Origin: Glycomyces sp. YM15
Lineage (GTDB): Bacteria; Actinomycetota; Actinomycetes; Mycobacteriales; Micromonosporaceae
Assembly: GCF_016918015.1 (NCBI RefSeq)
Contig: NZ_JAERMK010000002.1
Location: 186,001 to 250,000, forward strand
Direction: 5' to 3'
Length of the DNA: 64,000 bases
Shown here: one piece after another, positions 27,916 through 35,958 of the stretch
Numbering within the stretch: the stretch's first letter is position 1
Layout: every line of letters starts with the position of its first letter
Made by a program: the position numbers and the translations under genes
The notes under the pieces: model-generated
The model's database searches: none
Seen by the model: only the letters and a program-made list of their open reading frames with translations
What the model was told of the DNA's origin: nothing

Positions 27916-29058
27916 ATGAGACTCAAGACGATCCGCACCCCGCTCGCGGCGGCGGCCGCGCTTCTCGCCGTCATGGCGGGCGCTCCCGCCCATGCCGAGG
28001 AGCCCGAGCCGGTCTCCGGTGACGTCGTCACCGCCCCGGGCCTGGAGCTGCGCGGGCGCTTCGCCGAGGAACGCTACGACGTGTGGGCCAACGTCCTCGG
28101 CCTCAAGCCGCACGGCGGCGAGGAGACGCTCGTCGTCTACTGCATCGACATCCACACCCCGCTCGACACCGAGAGCCCGTACACCGAGGGCGACTGGGAG
28201 GAGTCGGCGGTCGCGAACCTCGAAGAGGTCCGCTGGGTCCTGCTCAGCGGCTACCCGAACGTCGGCGCGGAGGACCTCATCGAGGCCGCCGGCGCCGCAG
28301 TGAACCCCGACTGGTCCGACGCGGAGGCCGCCGAGGTCGCCTACGCGGGCACGCAGGCCGCCGTCTGGCACTTCACCGACGGCTGGGACCTGCTGGAGGA
28401 CAACCCGGTCAAGGGCGGCCACAACGGCGAGGACGAGGCCGTGCTCGCGGTCTACGAGCACCTCACCGAGGAGCCCGGGCGCGTCCCGGACCCGTCCGAG
28501 TTCACCGTGGACCTCGAAGGCGAGGAGTCGGCGAGCTACACGGACGGACGATTCGGCCCGTACACGATCCGCTCCAACGCCGGGCCGGTGGAGCTCAGCG
28601 CCGCAGGCGGCCGCCTCGAGACCGAGGGCGGCGACGAAGTGCAGTCCCTGAAGGACGGCGAGCAGTTCTGGATCGTGCTCGACGAGGGCACGAACGAGAT
28701 CACCGTCGAGGGCACCGCGGCCTACGACCTCCCGGTGGGCCGGGTCTTCACGGCCACCACCGATGAAGCGCTCACGGGTGACGTGGACAACCCGATGACC
28801 GTCGGCGACTCACAGAAGCTCATCCTCGCGCAGCCGCGCGAAGGCGCGCTCCCCGCCGAATGGCGCTTCGCCCTCGACGCCCCCGAGAGCAGCGAGGCCC
28901 CCAAGCCGCAGCTCCCGACCACCGGTTCGAGCCTGAGCATCGCCTTCGCGGCGGGCCTGGCGCTCCTGGTGGGCGGCATGACCGTGGTCGTGCTCGGCAA
29001 GCGCCGCAGCGCCAATTTACGGCTCGCAGGCTTCGCCGAGAAGGTGAACGACCACTAG
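27916..29058 (+). CDS. LPXTG-anchored thioester-domain surface protein
   Basis: A 380-residue cell-wall protein. The signal peptide ends in AHA at residue 27. A thioester domain follows with Cys76 (VVYCIDIHT) and Gln147 (GTQAAVWHFTDGW), the pair that forms an internal Cys-Gln bond in bacterial TED adhesins and lets them attach covalently to targets. A beta-rich region comes next, then the sorting signal LPTTG (333-337), a hydrophobic helix and basic residues KRR. Sortase would cleave at LPTTG. ATG 27916 is preferred as it opens the signal peptide. The tail after KRRS (ANLRLAGFAEKVNDH) is encoded by a dispersed repeat copy and is not expected in the family. It is paralogous to the next gene. 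Confidence 0.85.
   Translation: MRLKTIRTPLAAAAALLAVMAGAPAHAEEPEPVSGDVVTAPGLELRGRFAEERYDVWANVLGLKPHGGEETLVVYCIDIHTPLDTESPYTEGDWEESAVANLEEVRWVLLSGYPNVGAEDLIEAAGAAVNPDWSDAEAAEVAYAGTQAAVWHFTDGWDLLEDNPVKGGHNGEDEAVLAVYEHLTEEPGRVPDPSEFTVDLEGEESASYTDGRFGPYTIRSNAGPVELSAAGGRLETEGGDEVQSLKDGEQFWIVLDEGTNEITVEGTAAYDLPVGRVFTATTDEALTGDVDNPMTVGDSQKLILAQPREGALPAEWRFALDAPESSEAPKPQLPTTGSSLSIAFAAGLALLVGGMTVVVLGKRRSANLRLAGFAEKVNDH
29013..29044 (+). repeat. Dispersed repeat, copy A
   Basis: Contains ATTTACGGCTCGCAGGCTTC then GCCGAG. It encodes the extra C-terminal residues of the thioester surface protein. It matches copies at 34403, 47312, 51107 and 56691. Confidence 0.7.
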
Positions 29059-29458
29059 GACCTGATGGATGCGGGTGCCCGCTTGCCGATGGCGAGCGCC
29101 CGCTGTCGCAGGAGCGTTCCGGACCACGTCGAACGGTCCGGACCCGGGCGCGCTCCGCGGCTCGACACAACGCCCGGTGCATGGTGCGGCCGGGATCGGA
29201 GGGCAGCGATCCCCCTCCGGTCCCGGCCACTCTGGTCACTCGGATGTCCAGACGTCACCGTCCATGCTCGAGATCACCGACGATGCCGAATCGTTATAGT
29301 GGCGCGGCTCTCCCAGGCCGCGCCATTTCCCTTGCCTCCCAGTCGAAACGCAGGTTGAGGAATTCTCGCCCCGGAATGCAACCGGCAGCGTACCGCTAAC
29401 GTGTCGCATGAGAACCTCAACGCGTCAATCCCTCGGAAAAGCAAAGGGACTTCTACCA
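29059..29458. other. Intergenic region between the two thioester-protein genes
   Basis: This 400-base gap contains several GC-rich inverted repeats and no supported gene. The only promoter-like signal is at 29295. The leader ends with AAAGGGACT upstream of the next start. Confidence 0.5.
29295..29324 (+). promoter_or_regulatory. Putative promoter and early hairpin before second thioester gene
   Basis: TATAGT (29295-29300) is a good -10 hexamer. It is followed directly by the 7-bp stem GGCGCGG (29301-29307) with CCGCGCC (29318-29324), so the nascent RNA could fold at its 5' end. No clear -35 is seen. Confidence 0.4.
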
Positions 29459-30571
29459 ATGATGACCAAAGCCCTGAAAGGGACGCTGGCCGCCGCTGCA
29501 GGCGTCGCGCTCGGACTCACCGGTGCGGTCGCCGCACAGGCGCAGGACGACGAGGCGGGCATCCTCGCCGCCGGCAACGTCGTGATCGAGGACGACGGCA
29601 TTCAGCTGTTCGGCGATGCCAACGGGAAGGACAAGAGCCCCCACGCCTCGATGATCGCCCTCGACACGGGCGACGGCGAGCTCCGCACCGTCTACTGCAT
29701 CCAGCTCGAGGTCAACCTCGAAGAGCAGTACCTCCACGAGGAGCGCCCGTGGGACGACGTCCCCGTCGAAGACCTCCCCAAGGTCCTCGGCGTCCTCCTC
29801 AACGGCTACGACGGCACCAACGCCGGCGAGCTCCTCGAGGCGTCGGGCCTCGCGAGCGACGACTACGGCGACGTCACCCAGGACCAGCTGGCCTACGCCG
29901 CCACCCAGTCCGCCATCTGGTCGCTGACCGACGGCTGGGCCCTCGACGAGAACGACCCGACCAACAATGACGTCGCCGACGAGATCGTCCCCGAGCTCCA
30001 GGCCTGGCTGCTCGAGAACTCCGAGCCCGTCGACGAGCCCGACCTCGAGCCGTACTTCGACATCGACGACTCCGAGGCCGAGACCGAGGGCAGCACCGTC
30101 GGTCCGTTCACCGCCTCGACCAACGTCGACGCGATCAACTTCTCGCAGCCCGAGGGCGCGACCATCGTCGACGAGAACGGCGAGGAGATCACCTCGCTCT
30201 CCGACGGCCAGGTCTTCTACGTGAAGTTCGCCGAGGCCAAGAGCGCCGCCGTCACGCTCGTCACCGAGACCTTCACCTGGACCACCCCGGCCGGACGCAC
30301 CTTCGTCCCGGTCGACGACGCCGGCGCCGACGTCGAGGGCCAGCGCCTCATCCTCGCCGAGGAGTACTCCGAGGAGTACAACGCCGAGATCGAGTTCGAG
30401 ATCGTGGTCGAAGAGGCCCCGAGCGAATCGCCCAAGCCGCAGCTGCCCGTCACCGGTTCCAGCCTGACCACCGTCGCCTCCGTCGGCGGCGCGGTCCTGC
30501 TCGCCGGCATCGTCGCGATGGTGCTCATGCGCCGCCGCGCCGCCCGCGCGGACTGGGGATCGGACGCTTAA
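29459..30571 (+). CDS. LPXTG-anchored thioester-domain surface protein
   Basis: A 370-residue paralogue of the preceding surface protein. The signal peptide runs to AQA (about residue 28). The thioester pair is Cys80 (TVYCIQLEVN) and Gln150 (AATQSAIWSLTDGW). An acidic beta-rich domain follows, then LPVTG (329-333), a membrane helix and RRRAAR. It is predicted to be secreted, anchored to the wall by sortase and to act as a covalent adhesin. ATG 29459 (or 29462) follows AAAGGG; an ATG at 29408 would add 17 residues and has no ribosome binding site. The strongly acidic mature part suggests low pI. A strong hairpin follows the stop. No sortase gene lies in the window. Confidence 0.85.
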   Translation: MMTKALKGTLAAAAGVALGLTGAVAAQAQDDEAGILAAGNVVIEDDGIQLFGDANGKDKSPHASMIALDTGDGELRTVYCIQLEVNLEEQYLHEERPWDDVPVEDLPKVLGVLLNGYDGTNAGELLEASGLASDDYGDVTQDQLAYAATQSAIWSLTDGWALDENDPTNNDVADEIVPELQAWLLENSEPVDEPDLEPYFDIDDSEAETEGSTVGPFTASTNVDAINFSQPEGATIVDENGEEITSLSDGQVFYVKFAEAKSAAVTLVTETFTWTTPAGRTFVPVDDAGADVEGQRLILAEEYSEEYNAEIEFEIVVEEAPSESPKPQLPVTGSSLTTVASVGGAVLLAGIVAMVLMRRRAARADWGSDA

Positions 30572-30595
30572 CGGCAGCCGAATACTGCGATAACC

Positions 30596-30632
30596 GCCAC
30601 ACGCCCGCTGGTCAGACCGGCGGGCGTGTGGC
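30596..30632 (+). terminator. Hairpin terminator after second thioester gene
   Basis: The inverted repeat GCCACACGCCCGC (30596-30608) with GCGGGCGTGTGGC (30620-30632) has a 13-bp stem. No T-run follows; instead CATACT, a possible -10 for the leader peptide gene, begins at once. Confidence 0.7.
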
Positions 30633-30643
30633 ATACTTGCCGC

Positions 30644-30712
30644 GTGACTCAGAGCGCGCGATTTTACTTTTACTACGGCCGGAACCGTCCGAGCCGTAGG
30701 TCGTCGCGCTGA
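30644..30712 (+). CDS. Leader peptide with Phe/Tyr run (attenuator)
   Basis: A 22-residue frame starting at GTG with the sequence VTQSARFYFYYGRNRPSRRS followed by SR and TGA. Five of six consecutive codons (30662-30676) are Phe or Tyr, which is far above chance in this GC-rich genome because TTT and TAC codons are otherwise sparse here. CATACT about 10 bases upstream suggests a near-leaderless transcript. The peptide precedes a pause-type hairpin and an intrinsic terminator in front of chorismate mutase, the branch-point enzyme for Phe and Tyr. Ribosome stalling when these amino acids run short would favour read-through. Confidence 0.7.
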   Translation: MTQSARFYFYYGRNRPSRRSSR

Positions 30713-30756
30713 CACACCGACCTACAGGCCCCGGGCGAACAGCCCGGGGTCTTTTT
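30696..30756 (+). promoter_or_regulatory. Phe/Tyr-type transcription attenuator
   Basis: Downstream of the leader peptide codons, GTAGGTCG (30696-30703) pairs with CGACCTAC (30718-30725). The intrinsic terminator follows at once: GGCCCCGGGC (30727-30736) with GCCCGGGGTC (30742-30751) and then TTTTT. The first hairpin overlaps the end of the leader frame, as expected for ribosome-mediated attenuation. The competing antiterminator was not worked out by folding. Confidence 0.65.
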
Positions 30757-30813
30757 CACGCCCAGGGCCACCGCCCGGAGTCAAATCCGCATTGCTCTTG
30801 AGGAGAAGCCCTG

Positions 30814-31077
30814 ATGACCGCATCCGCCGAAGTCGTTCCCGACGAACTCAAAGACCTTCGCACCGAGATCGACTCGCTCGACGCCGAGATCATCCGGCTG
30901 TGGCAGCGCCGCGCCGAAGTCTCCAAGCGCGTCGGCGAGATCCGCATGGCCAACGGCGGCACCCGCCTGGTCCTCGATCGCGAACGCGCCATCCTCGAGA
31001 AGTACCGCGCCGCTCTCGGCGACGACGGCATCCAGATCGCGATGCTCGTCCTCAGGTCGGGTCGCGGACCGCTCTAA
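30814..31077 (+). CDS. aroQ: Chorismate mutase (AroQ class)
   Basis: An 87-residue all-helical AroQ-type chorismate mutase, converting chorismate to prephenate in Phe and Tyr synthesis. The family motif is clear: ELKDLRTEIDSLDAEIIRLW, then RRAEVSKRVGEIRMANGGTR and LVLDREREILEKYR-like LVLDRERAILEKYR. The conserved Arg and Lys residues that bind the substrate are present. GAGGAGAA precedes the ATG. The upstream Phe/Tyr-rich leader and terminator suggest control by aromatic amino acid supply. It is followed 54 bases later by pcrA on the same strand. Confidence 0.92.
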   Translation: MTASAEVVPDELKDLRTEIDSLDAEIIRLWQRRAEVSKRVGEIRMANGGTRLVLDRERAILEKYRAALGDDGIQIAMLVLRSGRGPL

Positions 31078-31131
31078 AGAGTGATGCCGCGCCGATGGAG
31101 TGTCGTACCCGGCGCGGCATAATTAGGGGCG

Positions 31132-33360
<2,229 letters not shown>

Positions 33361-33364
33361 AGGC

Positions 33365-33408
33365 GCGGCGGTCCAGACCGGGGCCTTCGTCTCGATCTGG
33401 ACCGCCGC
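33365..33408. terminator. Bidirectional terminator between pcrA and M23 peptidase
   Basis: The stem GCGGCGGTCCAGA (33365-33377) pairs with TCTGGACCGCCGC (33396-33408) between convergent genes. Confidence 0.75.
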
Positions 33409-33430
33409 GGCACCGGACCCCGGCCGCGGG

Positions 33431-34210
33431 TCAGCGCAGGTCGAGCCCGACTTCCGAGAGGTAGCGCAAGGGCTCGACCGGTTCGCCGTTCACATGCACT
33501 TCGAAGTGAACGTGCGAGCCGAACGAGCGGCCGGTGTTGCCCGCGTTCGCGATCCGGCTCCCCGCGTCCACCCAGTCGCCTTCGCTGACCAGGATCTCCG
33601 AGTTGTGGGCGTAGTAGGTCTCGACGCCGTCGCCGTGGTCGATGATGACGAGGTTCCCGAACCCCGTCTCCCATCCGGCGTGCGTGACCGTGCCCGGGTA
33701 CGCGGCGTACACCGGGTCGCCGGTCTCGGCGTCGAAGTCGACCCCGTTGTGGTTGCGGCCCCAGCGCTGCCCGAACAGTGACGTGATGGTGATCTGGTCG
33801 AGCATCGGCGTCCACTTGACCTGCGCGTCCTGACCGGTGACCGGCGAGGTCCGTGCGGCGGTGGCGACCTCCTCGGCGGCGGCGGTGCCGAGCGGCGGGT
33901 CCGCAGAGGACACGCTTTCGGCGCCCGCCTGCGGGGCGCGCGCCTCCGCGGCGAGCGCGGCGATGTCGGCCACCGCTCGTGACGTGCCGGGCTGCTCCTC
34001 ACCGGAGGAGAAACCCGCCCCGGTCGCCATGGCGACGATCGACGCCCCGGCGACGGCGGAGCCGACGACGGCGGTGTAGCGGCGTTGCGTCCCCGCCAGG
34101 AGCGGGGAGAGTTCTGCCGCCCACGAGGCGCGGTGCTGGCCCCTCGTGCGGTGCGGCCGGGCGGCGTGACGCCTGATTGCCGGCGCGGCTACCGGTCCGG
34201 GATCGGACAT
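33431..34210 (-). CDS. M23 family peptidoglycan endopeptidase (secreted/membrane-bound)
   Basis: A 259-residue predicted cell-wall hydrolase of the LytM/M23 family. A basic N-terminus (RRHAARPHRTRGQHR) precedes one hydrophobic segment (YTAVVGSAVAGASIVAMATG) that acts as signal or anchor. An alanine-rich linker leads to the zinc peptidase domain with HNGVDFD and HVHFEVHVNG, the metal and catalytic histidines. Such enzymes cut peptide cross-links in peptidoglycan. ATG 34210 is preferred because CGGAGC lies 6 bases upstream; a GTG at 34300 without a ribosome binding site would add 30 residues. It is convergent with pcrA. Confidence 0.88.
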   Translation of the reverse strand: MSDPGPVAAPAIRRHAARPHRTRGQHRASWAAELSPLLAGTQRRYTAVVGSAVAGASIVAMATGAGFSSGEEQPGTSRAVADIAALAAEARAPQAGAESVSSADPPLGTAAAEEVATAARTSPVTGQDAQVKWTPMLDQITITSLFGQRWGRNHNGVDFDAETGDPVYAAYPGTVTHAGWETGFGNLVIIDHGDGVETYYAHNSEILVSEGDWVDAGSRIANAGNTGRSFGSHVHFEVHVNGEPVEPLRYLSEVGLDLR

Positions 34211-34402
34211 TCGAGCTCCGAGATAGTGGCGGTGCCCATCGGCGGCGTCGGAGGACTGGGTCAGTCCCGGGGGGCCGTCCGTGGGCTTGGCAACCGCCAC
34301 ACGGTAGCGCCGCGAACGCCGGGCGGGCGAGATTCGTCACCGCGCGGCGTGTCGCGACAATCCAGACATTTCAGGAAGGTAGTGGTCAGGCGTTCGCCGT
34401 AC

Positions 34403-34433
34403 GAATTCATGACTCGCAAGCTTCGTCAAGAAG
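34403..34433 (+). repeat. Dispersed repeat, copy B (diverged)
   Basis: Contains GACTCGCAAGCTTCGTCAAG. On the minus strand it encodes the last residues (LLDEACES) and stop of heme oxygenase. Confidence 0.6.
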
Positions 34434-35408
34434 TGCGGCCTTCGATTCGCTGAACAGCCGCACGATCTCCGGTCGGACCTCGGCCCGCTCCGACAGCGGT
34501 GCGGCCCAAGCGATCCGGATCGGGACTTCGGCGCCGTCGACGACCGCCGCGAAATCCGCGCCCTCGCCGTCGAAACCGGTCATGCGGGCCGACTCGGCGC
34601 CGCGCCGGCCGCCCGCGCCCTGGCAGATCACGAGCGTGTCGGCCGCATGGTCGGTGTTCATGTGATGGCAGATCGCGGCGACCACCTTCGGCTCGAACGG
34701 GTTGCGGCCCAAGTCTTCACCGAGCGCAGAGAGCACGGCCCCGTTGTGGTCGTAGGCGAGGAGCACCTCCGCGATGACCCGCCGCTTCTCGGCCTCGGAC
34801 AGGTCCACCGCGTCGAGGCGGGCGCGGTACTCCTCCTTGAACGCCTTGAGGCTCTTGATGTCCGCGAACACGTAGAAGGACGCGCCCTCGTCCTCGAAGC
34901 CGTAGTTGCGCCGCGCGGCCTTGCCGAAGGCCTGGCCGCCCGAGAGGTCGCCGAGGTAGCGGGTGTACGCGTGGGCGATGTAGCCGCCGGGCCAGTTCGC
35001 GGCGACCTCCTCGATCCGGTCCACGTACGCCTTCGTCGCCGGAAGCGGCTCGATCCCCGAGCGCCACTTCGGACCCATCAGGAAGCGCAGGTCGGCCTCG
35101 ATCGCGGGCACGCGGGCGAGTTCGGGGAACACGAACGGCCCGGCCACCGGGTCGTCGGCGAAACGCGCGGCCGCGGCCTCGATCGCCTGGTAGACAAAGT
35201 ACTGCTGGGCATGCCAGCGGGTGTAGTCGGCGACGCCGAGGGATCCCTCGAAGAGCCGGTCGAACACGCCCGGGACTCGCTCGGCCTCCGTGTCGGCCGA
35301 CGGGTCGAGCCCTTGATGGCGCGACCACGAGGCTTCGCGGATCCGGGCCGAGAAGAGGGACGCCCCGGCGTCGGCCGGGCCGTCCACAGCGGCGGTGTCT
35401 GCTGGCAT
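34407..35408 (-). CDS. Heme oxygenase fused to DUF2470
   Basis: A 333-residue protein with a biliverdin-producing heme oxygenase domain (about residues 18-235) and a C-terminal DUF2470 domain (about 240-330). The oxygenase part has a likely proximal histidine in WSRHQGLD (His31) and the distal helix GDLSGGQ (154-160). The DUF2470 part has AAICHHMNTDHAADTL. Heme oxygenases open heme to biliverdin, CO and iron; DUF2470 domains are often paired with heme or iron proteins and may bind heme. An IdeR/DtxR-type iron box lies upstream, so expression is probably induced by iron starvation and the role is iron acquisition from heme. The C-terminal end coincides with a dispersed repeat copy. Confidence 0.9.
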   Translation of the reverse strand: MPADTAAVDGPADAGASLFSARIREASWSRHQGLDPSADTEAERVPGVFDRLFEGSLGVADYTRWHAQQYFVYQAIEAAAARFADDPVAGPFVFPELARVPAIEADLRFLMGPKWRSGIEPLPATKAYVDRIEEVAANWPGGYIAHAYTRYLGDLSGGQAFGKAARRNYGFEDEGASFYVFADIKSLKAFKEEYRARLDAVDLSEAEKRRVIAEVLLAYDHNGAVLSALGEDLGRNPFEPKVVAAICHHMNTDHAADTLVICQGAGGRRGAESARMTGFDGEGADFAAVVDGAEVPIRIAWAAPLSERAEVRPEIVRLFSESKAALLDEACES

Positions 35409-35445
35409 GTGCGCATTCCTTCTCGAACAACGATCAAATCCTTGA

Positions 35446-35464
35446 GTAAGGCGAGCCTAACTTA
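35446..35464. promoter_or_regulatory. Iron box (IdeR/DtxR-type operator) for heme oxygenase
   Basis: On the minus strand, TAAGTTAGGCTCGCCTTAC matches the known consensus TTAGGTTAGSCTAACCTAA at most conserved positions, including the TTAGGCT half-site. It lies about 40-55 bases upstream of the heme oxygenase start and overlaps a TATAAG -10-like hexamer, the usual repressor arrangement. Confidence 0.7.
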
Positions 35465-35681
35465 TATGACCGATCACGGGTAGGCATGCGAACGACCGAC
35501 CCGTCAGCGAGACCACCCCGGGCATCGGCGAGAATGAAGTGAGCCGTGCTCACCCGTTCGGCTGAACCAGAAAGGGCACGAGAATCACGGTCACAAGCCT
35601 TCCCCAGGGAGAGCCGACTGTGGCACCATGGGCTCTACTGGTCCCCTTGACAGCACCTACTCAAACCTCACGGGAGGCCTC

Positions 35682-35921
35682 GTGAAACCGGTCAAACTCT
35701 TCAAGAAGTTCGGCGTCGCAGTCGCCACGGGACTTCTCACCCTCGGCATCGTCGCCGGCACTGCGGCGGCCGCCCAGGCGAACTCGTCGGACATCGGGTC
35801 GCACGACTCGAGCTCCTCCGAGTTCCTCACCCTCGCCGGGAACTCGTCGGACATCGGGTCGCACGACTCGAGCTCCTCCCAGTTCCTCACCCTCGCCGGG
35901 AACTCGTCGGACATCGGCTGA
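35682..35921 (+). CDS. Small secreted protein made of 20-residue repeats
   Basis: A 79-residue protein starting at GTG after GGGAGG. A signal peptide (VKPVKLFKKFGVAVATGLLT and onward, to AQA) would be cleaved near residue 33. The mature part of about 46 residues is two and a third copies of NSSDIGSHDSSSS(E/Q)FLTLAG. No cysteine, membrane anchor or catalytic motif is present. The repeats are nearly identical at the DNA level too, so they arose recently. Only 37 bases separate it from the downstream GGDEF-EAL gene, suggesting one transcript. It does not resemble a family known to me; it could be a precursor of a repeated secreted peptide or a small surface protein. Confidence 0.7.
   Translation: MKPVKLFKKFGVAVATGLLTLGIVAGTAAAAQANSSDIGSHDSSSSEFLTLAGNSSDIGSHDSSSSQFLTLAGNSSDIG
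35781..35920 (+). repeat. 60-bp tandem repeat (2.3 units) inside small secreted gene
   Basis: Units start at 35781, 35841 and 35901 (partial), each beginning AACTCGTCGGACATCGG. The two full units differ at a G-to-C change (Glu to Gln). Confidence 0.9.
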
Positions 35922-35958
35922 CCCCCGCAAGGGGATCGGCCGGCAATCGAGCGCACCC

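Noticed and set aside
26428-28461. Minus-strand frame extending the psd gene upstream across the surface-protein gene
   Set aside because: The extra part is antisense to the thioester-domain gene; ATG 27678 gives a plausible N-terminus.
35781-35920. 60-bp tandem repeats considered as a CRISPR array
   Set aside because: The units are contiguous, have no variable spacers and are in frame within a signal-peptide-bearing ORF.
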